A stretch of DNA of 64,000 bases from SIG437 sp045648985 (GTDB lineage Bacteria; Bacillota; Clostridia; UBA1381; UBA9506), in assembly GCA_045648985.1 (NCBI GenBank), contig JAZROZ010000004.1:1-64000 (forward strand), given 5' to 3'. The notes beneath the pieces were generated by a model that had not been told where the DNA came from, ran no database searches, and saw nothing but the letters and a program-made list of their open reading frames with translations. Below are positions 24,425 through 32,036 of this stretch, one piece after another. Both the position numbers and the translations under genes were made by a program. Positions within the stretch are counted from its first letter, which is position 1. Every line of letters starts with the position of its first letter.

Positions 24425-24697
24425 TTATTTTTCCACAGGCTCAAAATTGTTACATCTTCCATGTTTATAGGCATAAATATAGGGGCATATCTCTGAATGA
24501 TTGTCAAGCTTATAGCTTGCCTGACCTGTCTTGCATTTTGAGCACAATCTGTCATCCTGATTGATTTCAACTCTGACTTCAATCATCTGTGGTATCTGTT
24601 TTTCATTTTTGCCTTTCACAATCCGCTTATATGTCACTTTCAAAGCAGCAATTATAACTACTATGATTATTGCTGTAATTATTACTGTTTTTGCCAT
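24425..24697 (-). CDS. Small membrane-anchored Cys-containing protein, function unknown
   Basis: A 90-residue protein with an N-terminal hydrophobic segment (AKTVIITAIIIVVIIAALKV, residues 2-21), a basic stretch, and a soluble domain with CSKC and further Cys residues (C76-type CPY and C-terminal CNNFEP), possibly a small metal-binding or disulfide-stabilised fold. AAGGAG precedes the start. It lies 42 bp downstream of the SLH gene with no terminator between, so the two are probably co-transcribed. I do not recognise the family. Confidence 0.6.
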   Translation of the reverse strand: MAKTVIITAIIIVVIIAALKVTYKRIVKGKNEKQIPQMIEVRVEINQDDRLCSKCKTGQASYKLDNHSEICPYIYAYKHGRCNNFEPVEK

Positions 24698-24739
24698 TTA
24701 TTTTCTCCTTACTGCGAGTACATAAGCTTGTAATTTCCT

Positions 24740-26050
24740 CTATTTCCAATCCTCCCATTTATATTCATAGCCCTTACTATCAAGCCAGTAATTATGAGTG
24801 ATTGTTGCTTCTAAAATTGTTACGTAATACCATTTTTCTTCAAAAAGGTCGTTATACGGATTAAAACTAAGTGATTTTACGTAGCTTTCAAGTGGCTTTC
24901 TGCCGAGAAGCTTATTTATAACAGTCATAACCTCTGCACGTGTTATATTGTTTTCAGGTTTGAAAGTACCGTCTTCATATCCATCAATAAGACCGCTTTT
25001 ATAAAGGGCAAGAATTTCGCTGTATGCCCAGTGACTGTCATCTATATCTGCAAATGGATTTTCTATATCTGCTTTTCCTCTGTTCGTAAACCTGTATGTG
25101 AGTGTTGCAAACTCAGCACGGCTTAAGCTTCTTTCAGGCTTAAATTCACCATCGGGATAGCCTGTTACTACATTTTTCTCTGCCATATATTCAATATCGT
25201 GCGAAGACCAGCGGTCTGTATTTACATCGGGGAAAACCACGCCTGTTTTTATGAATGGTTGTTCATACGCGTGATTTGTTATACGATAAAGGATAGACGT
25301 AATCTCTTCACGTGTAACCTCTCCGTCTGGACGTACATTTCCGTCGGGATAGCCGTTTATATAGCTGATGTGCGTCGGGTGTTCATTGCCGAAAATATCA
25401 ACTGTATATTTTCTCGTTTTGTCAAAGTTTGCACCGCCGCCACCTGATGAGCCACCGCCTATTGTTACAGTTCTTGGAACTGTGTATTTATATGTTCCTG
25501 TCTTTCCGTAGATGCCGTACCAACATCCCTCTTTGTTTGGCACTTTACACTCAACACATTTGCCGCACGAACTGAAATATACGGCTTTAATGGTGGTTTC
25601 TCTGTATAAGAACAAGTCCTCGCCGTTATATTTTATACGGTTTGCATTACCCGAATCACTCGGGTCACTTCCATCTAATGTATAATATAACATTATATTT
25701 TCATCTGCGGGATAATCGTTTAATATGTTATATTTTGTTCCGCTTGCAAATTCTACTTTTCCGCTTGCCTCAAGTGAAGTTGTCGGAACTTTCAGATGTA
25801 CAAAATCAATTTTAAATGTTGATTCACTGTCGGTAATTCTGTTTCCGTCCTTTTCAAGCCACGCAACGATTGTTATATCGTCCATAAGCTCCGTAGGAAT
25901 GATAGGACGTGTTATGTCATATACTGCAGTATTTGTCGTCAGCGTTTCTCCGTCTGCGACCTTTGTATATGCATAATAGTAATCTATTTCAGCCGTCTTA
26001 TTCTGTGAAAGAAGTTTTATCCCCTCTGCATATTCGCCTGCTGAGAGCAA
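24740..26050 (-). CDS. S-layer homology (SLH) domain protein, N-terminus unclear
   Basis: A frame of at least 436 residues, which starts at a TTG with no ribosome site and stays open another 140 bp upstream (to about 26190) without any ATG, GTG or signal peptide. Residues 130-175 resemble a chitobiase-type C-terminal domain (TLDGSDPSDSGNANRIKYNG). The last 215 residues hold three SLH repeats (INGYPDGNVRPDGEVTREE, VTGYPDGEFKPERSLSRAE, IDGYEDGTFKPENNITRAE) that anchor proteins to secondary wall polymer. SLH proteins are secreted, so the missing signal peptide suggests 5' truncation or decay, although the rest is intact. Confidence 0.75.
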   Translation of the reverse strand: MLSAGEYAEGIKLLSQNKTAEIDYYYAYTKVADGETLTTNTAVYDITRPIIPTELMDDITIVAWLEKDGNRITDSESTFKIDFVHLKVPTTSLEASGKVEFASGTKYNILNDYPADENIMLYYTLDGSDPSDSGNANRIKYNGEDLFLYRETTIKAVYFSSCGKCVECKVPNKEGCWYGIYGKTGTYKYTVPRTVTIGGGSSGGGGANFDKTRKYTVDIFGNEHPTHISYINGYPDGNVRPDGEVTREEITSILYRITNHAYEQPFIKTGVVFPDVNTDRWSSHDIEYMAEKNVVTGYPDGEFKPERSLSRAEFATLTYRFTNRGKADIENPFADIDDSHWAYSEILALYKSGLIDGYEDGTFKPENNITRAEVMTVINKLLGRKPLESYVKSLSFNPYNDLFEEKWYYVTILEATITHNYWLDSKGYEYKWEDWK

Positions 26051-26203
26051 ATGTGCTGCAATTCTGTCTGTATCATAAGGATATGCGATATATACACTTC
26101 CATTTGCCGCACTGCTCTCTTCTATTATGTAATAGTGAATTGTATTTTTGCTGACTCTTTGTGTCGTCTTTTTTCTGTATTTTGTATATTGTGTTGTCTT
26201 TTT

Positions 26204-26231
26204 ATTGTATCACAGAATGAATATTTGTCAA
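26204..26231 (-). promoter_or_regulatory. Sigma-A promoter upstream of the SLH gene
   Basis: TTGACA (26226-26231 on the - strand), a 16-bp spacer and TACAAT (26204-26209). Transcripts would begin about 26197, at the very start of the open frame that lacks a start codon. Confidence 0.75.
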
Positions 26232-26250
26232 CCTTTTTTCTTATTTTTTA

Positions 26251-26279
26251 TTGACCAAACTTATGTTTTGATATAAAAT
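26251..26279 (+). promoter_or_regulatory. Promoter of the XRE/ImmA-like pair
   Basis: TTGACC (26251-26256), 17 bp, TAAAAT (26274-26279). It is divergent from the SLH promoter, with only 19 bp between the two -35 boxes, so one regulator could control both. Confidence 0.65.
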
Positions 26280-26299
26280 ATAGTCAGGGAGTGATTAAG

Positions 26300-26728
26300 G
26301 TGGATATGTGTAAGGAATTGATCAGAAAGAGAATAAAGGAAAAATTCAAGACTATTGAAAATTTTTCAAAATGTGTTGATATACCGCGTACTACAATAAA
26401 CTTTATTTTAAAAAACGGTGTATCATCATCAAATTACGGCATGGTTAGTAAAATCTTAAAAAAGCTTGATATTTATACGGCAGATGATTTTCCGATTTCA
26501 GTCGATAGTGAGCTTTTAAACCTTTTAAAGATTTACAGTGCGCTTGACGATGTTGGAAAACATACTGTTTCCTCCGTTGCCCAGACAGAATACAGGCGCG
26601 TTTGTCCCGAATCGTTTAAAGATGCTTTGGTTGCAGCTTATGGCAGCATCTCTAAAGGTTCACCGTTTTCAGATGAAGAAAAGGATGTTCTCGATTTGGT
26701 AGAAAGGATTAATAGACAGAATCAGTGA
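26300..26728 (+). CDS. XRE-type helix-turn-helix regulator
   Basis: A 142-residue protein from the GTG at 26300, chosen because AGGGAG lies 8 bp upstream; GTG 26291 and ATG 26306 are alternatives. Residues 3-65 form an XRE-like HTH (KFKTIENFSKCVDIPRTTINF). The C-terminal half is helical (LLNLLKIYSALDDVGKHTVSSVA), a pattern seen in ImmR-like repressors. Its stop overlaps the next gene's GTG start (GTGA), so regulator and ImmA-like protein are translated together. Confidence 0.78.
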   Translation: MDMCKELIRKRIKEKFKTIENFSKCVDIPRTTINFILKNGVSSSNYGMVSKILKKLDIYTADDFPISVDSELLNLLKIYSALDDVGKHTVSSVAQTEYRRVCPESFKDALVAAYGSISKGSPFSDEEKDVLDLVERINRQNQ

Positions 26729-27420
26729 AAAAAAACAATTCATTAAAACGCATTGCCAAAAAGACTTTACTTAAAAATAATATCTCTTCTCCCCCAAGTT
26801 ATGATGATTTAGTACGTATTATCGAATCAAAGCAGTTTACTGTTATTGCGTACAAAAAACACAACAACCATCAAGCTCTTTGCGAGCTTATTGATAAGTT
26901 GCAGATTAAAAATGAGATTGAAAACAACGATTCTTTCTTATATATAAGGGACAATCTGCGATTTGTTTTCATCAATTCAGGGCTTAGTATGGAAGATAAA
27001 TGTCTGCTTTTAAGCCATGAGCTTGGACATATTCTGGACCCGGGACTGAAAAACAGCGATATTGTTTATTCTAAAATAAAAAAAGAAGAATTCGCAAACG
27101 AATTCTCTTTCTATCTTAAAAATCCCGGCCTTTTATTTAAAATCCATTCTTTCTTAAAAAGAAAAAGGACGTTTTGTGTCATCGTATTAGCTTTAATTTT
27201 GTGTTTTACAGGAATTTGCGCTTGGGCTTCATTTCTAAGTGATGAAGATGCTCCTGTTTCAACTAATGCTGAAACGGTTTTTTTCGTCACTTCAGCAGGC
27301 AAAAAATATCACCTTAAAACCTGCCCGGTTGTCAAATACAGAACAAATCTAACCGAATACACTTTAGATGATGCTAAAAAGAAAGGCTTTAACCCCTGCA
27401 ATTTCTGCATTGGACAGTAA
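26725..27420 (+). CDS. Membrane-anchored ImmA/IrrE-like metallopeptidase with C-terminal Cys/His domain
   Basis: A 231-residue protein. Residues 20-135 are an ImmA/IrrE-like (M78) fold with HELGH at 98-102 and a third-ligand Glu in EEFANEFSFYL (121-131). Unlike ordinary ImmA it continues into one membrane segment (about 150-172) and an outside domain of 55 residues with H196, C200, C225 and C228 (YHLKTC...CNFC), a layout I have seen at the C-termini of secreted nucleases and membrane proteins. Family knowledge says ImmA cleaves a partner XRE repressor; here the partner would be the overlapping upstream gene. Confidence 0.75.
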   Translation: MKKNNSLKRIAKKTLLKNNISSPPSYDDLVRIIESKQFTVIAYKKHNNHQALCELIDKLQIKNEIENNDSFLYIRDNLRFVFINSGLSMEDKCLLLSHELGHILDPGLKNSDIVYSKIKKEEFANEFSFYLKNPGLLFKIHSFLKRKRTFCVIVLALILCFTGICAWASFLSDEDAPVSTNAETVFFVTSAGKKYHLKTCPVVKYRTNLTEYTLDDAKKKGFNPCNFCIGQ

Positions 27421-27434
27421 AACTGAATATATAT

Positions 27435-27464
27435 AAAAACCCACAACTTTCGTTGTGGGTTTTT
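27435..27464. terminator. Bidirectional terminator, left copy of a 35-bp repeat
   Basis: AAAAACCCACAAC, loop TTTC, GTTGTGGGTTTTT. The identical 30 bp plus GATTG recur at 30312-30346. Ends both the ImmA-like gene (+) and the membrane protein gene (-). Confidence 0.9.
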
Positions 27465-27510
27465 GATTGTTAAGTTAAATCCTGTTTCCCCCAAAAAAGC
27501 AAAAATCAAA

Positions 27511-29079
27511 TTATTCAAGTGATGTCTGCATCAAGTTTTCGGAAGCTTCGTATATCCAAATTCCCCTCTCGGGATATTCGGCTATCAAAGTCATTTCTGC
27601 CCCCCTTACTGCTGCAAGCATAAGTGCTATATCACGGTTATTATTAAGGAGATAATATACGCACTTATCACTCTCCGTCTCATAAACTGCGGGGTCGCAC
27701 AAATATTCAACAGGACGAAATACGTCATTTAATCCATCCCAGAATCCCGCCGTTATCTTACCATTGGAAGCAATAGCGATGTCTTCACAGGTATTCCATC
27801 CTGAATAGATGGTGGTATAGCCCTTTTCTATCAACATATCACTGATTTCATAGCTAAAATCAGTGTCGGCTTTTAATGCTGTTTTCACCTCAGGTAAGAC
27901 GCAGTTTTTGAGGGAAAAAACGACTAATACCGCAAGTGATACATAAATAATAATTTTACCAAAATCCCAATATTTATATACATAGGAAAACAAAACCGAA
28001 ACAAGCGGGAAAATCATAAAATAGTGAATATTGCATACTGTCATATCAGTAAATGTATCCAAAATTCCTATGCAAAGAACGCCGATTAAAAGGAGAACTA
28101 TAAGTATGCTGCAACTGATAGAACGCTCTTCTTTTTTACGTATCAACTGGATAGCTGCTACTATAATAACTATAAGCACCAATAAAAGAATAATATTATA
28201 GTTGTCCTTACCTGTGAGCAGACTTGCCATATTTGTCAGACTTCCTTTTACCGCTGCCGCTATCTCGCTTGTTGACAAAACTCTTGAATACGAAAAGATT
28301 TCTTTTTGAGGAACATTCAAAAAGTGCATTACTAAACGTCCGCTTAAATTCGCAATTGAAAGTGATGCTGTAATTATAAGAGGCTTAACTTCAAGCTTTT
28401 TAGATTTCATCAGGCTAATAAGCTGGTAAATACCCTCTATAACAAGCATAGATGGCAGCATAATCGCCGTCTGGCGCAAACTCTGCATACCCGAACCAAA
28501 AGACAAAACAAGTGCAATCACAAGCATCGCAATACGAGGTTTTGTCAGTTCTTCACGTCTGCGCAAAAAATTGCCGAAACAGACAAATGCAGTAATAACA
28601 TAGCAAGCATAATAAGAACACATTGTAAAGAAAATCTGCCAGCCATTTCTAGCAGTTATGGCATTTCCCGCACTTGCGGTGAGTACAACAAACCCTAAAA
28701 TACCAATCAGTCGTTCTTCAATGTGGTGAAAAACAGGTTTTGTCATCCATAAAAATGACAGAATAATGCCAATCGTCATAAGTATAGAAGCAATTGCCAT
28801 CGCCAGTGCAAAATTTCCTACAATACCATAAATTAAGGACGCGAGCACAGGTGTTGCGATAACGTAGAACTGGTTTCCAAATACCCATCCATCAGGGAAG
28901 ATAGATTTGCTTTCCCATGCCCGAACCGCATATAATGCATCTGAATACATATCTGTGCAATAAAAGCTGGGATTAAGGGAAAGATTTAAAATACATATGT
29001 AAACGAAATATAAAAAAAGTATACCGAAAAGCACAATTGTGGTCGGTGAAACCTTGTTTTTCTTGAGTAGCTCTTTCAT
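27511..29079 (-). CDS. Large polytopic membrane protein, possibly a GT-C-type glycosyltransferase
   Basis: A 522-residue protein with about 11-12 membrane segments between residues 15 and 400 and an extracytoplasmic C-terminal domain of about 110 residues (from ADTDFSYEISDML). The first outside loop is long and acidic (FYCTDMYSDALYAVRAW), as in GT-C enzymes where Asp residues of loop 1 are catalytic, but no family-defining motif is visible. It lies downstream of the HTH-ATPase-STAS-like regulator but behind a terminator hairpin. No clear ribosome site precedes the ATG. Confidence 0.6.
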   Translation of the reverse strand: MKELLKKNKVSPTTIVLFGILFLYFVYICILNLSLNPSFYCTDMYSDALYAVRAWESKSIFPDGWVFGNQFYVIATPVLASLIYGIVGNFALAMAIASILMTIGIILSFLWMTKPVFHHIEERLIGILGFVVLTASAGNAITARNGWQIFFTMCSYYACYVITAFVCFGNFLRRREELTKPRIAMLVIALVLSFGSGMQSLRQTAIMLPSMLVIEGIYQLISLMKSKKLEVKPLIITASLSIANLSGRLVMHFLNVPQKEIFSYSRVLSTSEIAAAVKGSLTNMASLLTGKDNYNIILLLVLIVIIVAAIQLIRKKEERSISCSILIVLLLIGVLCIGILDTFTDMTVCNIHYFMIFPLVSVLFSYVYKYWDFGKIIIYVSLAVLVVFSLKNCVLPEVKTALKADTDFSYEISDMLIEKGYTTIYSGWNTCEDIAIASNGKITAGFWDGLNDVFRPVEYLCDPAVYETESDKCVYYLLNNNRDIALMLAAVRGAEMTLIAEYPERGIWIYEASENLMQTSLE

Positions 29080-29103
29080 AAATTAATATCTGAAAACCAT
29101 ATC

Positions 29104-29140
29104 CAAAAAAATTTTCCCACAACCTTCGTTGTGGGAAAAT
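29104..29140 (-). terminator. Terminator between the regulator and the membrane protein gene
   Basis: A 13-bp perfect stem ATTTTCCCACAAC/GTTGTGGGAAAAT with a 4-nt loop and seven T residues on the - strand. The CCCACAAC/GTTGTGGG core is the same as in the terminators at 27435 and 30312. It would limit read-through from the regulator gene into the membrane protein gene. Confidence 0.85.
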
Positions 29141-29153
29141 AAAACATATCAGT

Positions 29154-30188
29154 TTATATGGTTGTATCTTGTTTAGTATTTATAACGTGATTATACATCT
29201 TGGTTACATCTTCATTCATATTAACAGGTATAATTTGAATATTTGGTTGCTGGTTTTTGAAAACTACAAAAATCTGGTGCGCAAAGCCCTGCCCCATCCA
29301 TTCAACTCCATTAAAATCAAGTATAACCTCTTCAAATTTATCAAGGCTATTTAGCACTCTCCTTGCCTGAGACCTTGAAACAGGCGACGCATCAAATATA
29401 TTTTTTAAGGGCACTATAGTTTTTGTAAAACCGCCGTTGACATCTGAATACTTATCAAATACTTCTTTGCTTTTTTTGTGCGTATAATTTGAAAGTGACA
29501 TAATAACAGCTGTCCCTTTAGAACAGTTTTTTGGTGTATTTATCACATTACTACTGTCAAATTTATCAGCTGTAAAAATTTTATTACTCGACAAAATAGC
29601 AAAATCATCCATCAGTTTAGAACTGAAGAAAATTCCTTCTCCTGAATGATTTTGTTTATCAGTAGTAAGTTTCCCTTTAAATAACTCACAAATCGCATCA
29701 TCTAAAGATGCTAAACCAAAATATTTTTTAATCTTCTCAAAAATTCCAACGCCATCATCACTTATAAAAACACTGGTTTTTAAGTAATTCTTTTCAACTA
29801 AAATAAATAGGCTGCTCGCATCGGAATGGTCAATTACGTTATTTACCATCTCACTAAATGCATATTCCCATATTTCCTGTACATTTGGCGGCAAATCGTT
29901 TATATGCTTTTTCAAGCTCACATTATATATCTGGGTTTCATTCTCTATTTCATTTTCTTCTCTAAAAAAACAATACTCAAAAGCGGTGTCAACCAATTCG
30001 TATATTCCACGTTTTGCGCGCTTTATTGCGTTTTCGTCAACTAACCGATTAATATAAGTATATACGGTGTCTCTGTTAATATCAAAAGTTTCCGCTACAA
30101 TTCGAGAAGGATTTTCGACTTTTTGCTCAATTTTCTCAAGAAGATATAACATTATACTTTTCTTTTTTTCATCACTAAGCTTCATCAT
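29154..30188 (-). CDS. HTH + GHKL ATPase + STAS-like (DUF4325) regulator
   Basis: A 344-residue three-module protein. Residues 5-65 are a winged-HTH-like DNA-binding domain (SRIVAETFDINRDTVYTYINRL). Residues 95-250 are a histidine-kinase/anti-sigma-type ATPase: N-box EMVNNVIDHSDAS (113-125), G1 DDGVGIF (144-150) and G2 HSGEGIFFSSKL (181-192). Residues 262-335 match the STAS-like DUF4325 pattern (SRSQARRVLNSLDKFEEVIL, then DFNGVEWMGQGFAHQIF). Kinase (SpoIIAB-type) and STAS (SpoIIAA-type) parts in one chain with an HTH suggest an internal partner switch acting on DNA (inference). GAGGTG precedes the start. Confidence 0.82.
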   Translation of the reverse strand: MMKLSDEKKKSIMLYLLEKIEQKVENPSRIVAETFDINRDTVYTYINRLVDENAIKRAKRGIYELVDTAFEYCFFREENEIENETQIYNVSLKKHINDLPPNVQEIWEYAFSEMVNNVIDHSDASSLFILVEKNYLKTSVFISDDGVGIFEKIKKYFGLASLDDAICELFKGKLTTDKQNHSGEGIFFSSKLMDDFAILSSNKIFTADKFDSSNVINTPKNCSKGTAVIMSLSNYTHKKSKEVFDKYSDVNGGFTKTIVPLKNIFDASPVSRSQARRVLNSLDKFEEVILDFNGVEWMGQGFAHQIFVVFKNQQPNIQIIPVNMNEDVTKMYNHVINTKQDTTI

Positions 30189-30219
30189 AACACCTCTTCC
30201 TCTACTATATTATGTCTTT

Positions 30220-30248
30220 ATTGTATAATATAATTCTTAAAATGTCAA
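30220..30248 (-). promoter_or_regulatory. Sigma-A promoter of the HTH-ATPase-STAS gene
   Basis: TTGACA (30243-30248 on the - strand), a 17-bp spacer and TACAAT (30220-30225), 31 bp upstream of the start codon. Confidence 0.85.
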
Positions 30249-30249
30249 G

Positions 30250-30306
30250 AGTTATTCGGCTTAAATACAAAGTTATTCGGCTTAAAATATTTTAACCCGA
30301 ATAACT
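30250..30306. promoter_or_regulatory. Operator-like array: three AGTTATTCGG(C/G)TTAA sites
   Basis: AGTTATTCGGCTTAA occurs at 30250-30264 and 30271-30285, 21 bp apart in the same orientation, and AGTTATTCGGGTTAA at 30292-30306 in the opposite orientation, also 21 bp on. The array begins 2 bp upstream of the -35 box of the regulator promoter. Equal spacing of two helical turns implies cooperative binding on one DNA face; autoregulation by the downstream HTH protein is the simplest reading. Confidence 0.8.
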
Positions 30307-30311
30307 CATTA

Positions 30312-30341
30312 AAAAACCCACAACTTTCGTTGTGGGTTTTT
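30312..30341. terminator. Terminator of rplM-rpsI, right copy of a 35-bp repeat
   Basis: Identical to 27435-27464, and the GATTG behind it is also shared. It ends rpsI transcription 19 bp past its stop. Confidence 0.9.
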
Positions 30342-30359
30342 GATTGAAAACATATTCTG

Positions 30360-30752
30360 TTAACGTTTTGAGAACTGAGGAGCACGTCTTGCAGCTTTCA
30401 AGCCGTACTTCTTTCTTTCCTTCATTCTTGGGTCACGTGTTAAGAGACCTGCCTTTTTGAGAACTGAACGATATGCTTCTTCGTCTGCTTCTAAGAGTGC
30501 TCTTGCTATACCGTGTCTGATTGCACCAGCCTGACCTGTAAATCCGCCACCTGCAACTTTAACTATTACATCAAATTTATCCTGTGTTTTTGTTGCAACG
30601 AGCGGCTGATTAACGATGAGCTTTAAAGTTTCTAAACCAAAATATTCATCGATTGTTCTTTCGTTTATTGTAATGTTGCCTTTACCGGGAACGAGACGAA
30701 CCCTAGCAACTGACTTTTTTCTTCTTCCTGTACCGTAGTATAATTCAGCCAT
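30360..30752 (-). CDS. rpsI: Ribosomal protein S9
   Basis: A 130-residue 30S protein with the normal YYGTGRRKKSVARVRL start and the GLLTRDPRMKERKKYGLKAA...PQFSKR C-terminus, whose last Arg contacts P-site tRNA. It is 13 bp downstream of rplM in the conserved two-gene operon. Confidence 0.98.
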   Translation of the reverse strand: MAELYYGTGRRKKSVARVRLVPGKGNITINERTIDEYFGLETLKLIVNQPLVATKTQDKFDVIVKVAGGGFTGQAGAIRHGIARALLEADEEAYRSVLKKAGLLTRDPRMKERKKYGLKAARRAPQFSKR

Positions 30753-30765
30753 CTATATTCCCTCC

Positions 30766-31203
30766 TTATTTAATCTCTAAAGTCCAAGCTTCAGGTTTCT
30801 GTGCAGCGTTATCGTGCTCACTGCCAACGTAAACTCTGAGTCTTGTGAGTGCCTTTGCACCTAATGTGTTGTGCGGGAGCATTCCCTTAACAGCTTTTGT
30901 CATTGCAAACTCAGGACGCTCTGCCATAAGCTTGTCGTACTTAACTTCTTTAAGTCCGCCAACGTAACCTGTGTGTCTGTAATAAACTTTCTGCTGTAAT
31001 TTCTTGCCCGTCAGAACTGCTTTAGATGCGTTTAAGATGATTACATGGTCACCGCAGTCGCAGTGAGGAGTGAATTCCGGCTTATGCTTTCCTCTTAAGA
31101 TTGCTGCTGCCTGAGCTGCAACACGACCGAGAGGCTTGCCGTCAGCATCTATGATATACCATTTTCTGTCGAGTTCATGTGCTTTTGCCATAAATGTACT
31201 CAT
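30766..31203 (-). CDS. rplM: Ribosomal protein L13
   Basis: A 145-residue 50S protein, early in assembly, with STFMAKAHELDRKWYIIDA at the start and HKPEFTPHCDCGDHVIILNA. First gene of the rplM-rpsI operon. The transcribed leader is only about 50 nt, and I could not fold a clear L13 leader. Confidence 0.98.
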   Translation of the reverse strand: MSTFMAKAHELDRKWYIIDADGKPLGRVAAQAAAILRGKHKPEFTPHCDCGDHVIILNASKAVLTGKKLQQKVYYRHTGYVGGLKEVKYDKLMAERPEFAMTKAVKGMLPHNTLGAKALTRLRVYVGSEHDNAAQKPEAWTLEIK

Positions 31204-31261
31204 AAAACTTATACCTCCTAAGTTACTTTCAATATATTCTTTTCAAAATCGTACGGATGAT

Positions 31262-31290
31262 ATTATACAAAAAGTTAAAATGTTTGTCAA
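31262..31290 (-). promoter_or_regulatory. Sigma-A promoter of rplM-rpsI
   Basis: Perfect TTGACA (31285-31290) and TATAAT (31262-31267) on the - strand with 17 bp between them, as expected for a highly expressed ribosomal operon. Confidence 0.9.
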
Positions 31291-31361
31291 GTACTTTTTT
31301 AAACTTTTTTAAAATAGATTTTTTAAACTTTGTTTTTCTCCGTTTTTCTCTTCCTAGCTCT

Positions 31362-32036
31362 CTAATGCTCTATTATCATTTTCACTTTTTTGTAAATTTC
31401 TTCTGCTATTTCTTCTCTTTTTCTCAAGTTTCCGCTATCTACACACGATATTTTCTGCCAGCCGAGATAATCACATATTGAAACTGCATTATTATAGGAA
31501 GTTTCTAAATAACTTTTATCTCTTTCGTGGATGTCCTTTTCCTTTTCTCCCGTTATTTTATTCATTCGCTCTGCCATAAGCATTCTTGCAAACTCGGGCG
31601 GCATATCTAAAAATATCACACAATCGGGTGTGGGAAGTCCGAGCTTTTTATATTCAAGGTCTGACAGCCATTTGATGAAGTCTTCTTTCTCATTTTTATC
31701 CACCTTTGATGCCTGATGAACTATGTTTGATGTCACATATCTGTCGCAGACTACTATTCCGCCTGACTTATAGAAATCGCCCCAGTCGCGTCTAAAACTT
31801 GCATAGCGGTCTATTGCATAAAACGTTGACGCAGCATAGGCATTTACAGCATTTGGGTCAGAACCTAGGTCCCCTGCCAAGTATCTCCTTACGGGCAGTG
31901 AAAAATCGCTTTGATAGTCGGGAAATGAAACAGTTTTTACATTTTCATATTCAGTTTTCAGTCTTTCAAAAAGCATCTCGGTCTGAGTTTGCTTACCGCT
32001 CGAATCGACGCCCTCTATTACTATTAATTTTCCCAT
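31362..32036 (-). CDS. tmk: Thymidylate kinase
   Basis: A 224-residue P-loop kinase phosphorylating dTMP to dTDP. The Walker A is GVDSSGKQTQTEML, with a DRY-type motif CDRYVTSNIVHQ. It belongs to the slightly longer clostridial form, with an extra charged segment after the LID (MNKITGEKEKDIHERD). It is translationally coupled to thyX: the thyX stop and tmk start share an A (TAATG). Confidence 0.93.
   Translation of the reverse strand: MGKLIVIEGVDSSGKQTQTEMLFERLKTEYENVKTVSFPDYQSDFSLPVRRYLAGDLGSDPNAVNAYAASTFYAIDRYASFRRDWGDFYKSGGIVVCDRYVTSNIVHQASKVDKNEKEDFIKWLSDLEYKKLGLPTPDCVIFLDMPPEFARMLMAERMNKITGEKEKDIHERDKSYLETSYNNAVSICDYLGWQKISCVDSGNLRKREEIAEEIYKKVKMIIEH

Noticed and set aside
26300..27420. 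XRE/ImmA pair as evidence of an integrated ICE or prophage
   Set aside because: No integrase, relaxase, phage structural genes or att repeats were seen nearby; the ImmA-like protein also has a membrane and outside domain unlike ICE ImmA.
30250..30306. CRISPR-like array
   Set aside because: There are only three 15-bp sites, one of them inverted, with 6-bp spacers, next to a promoter and with no cas genes.
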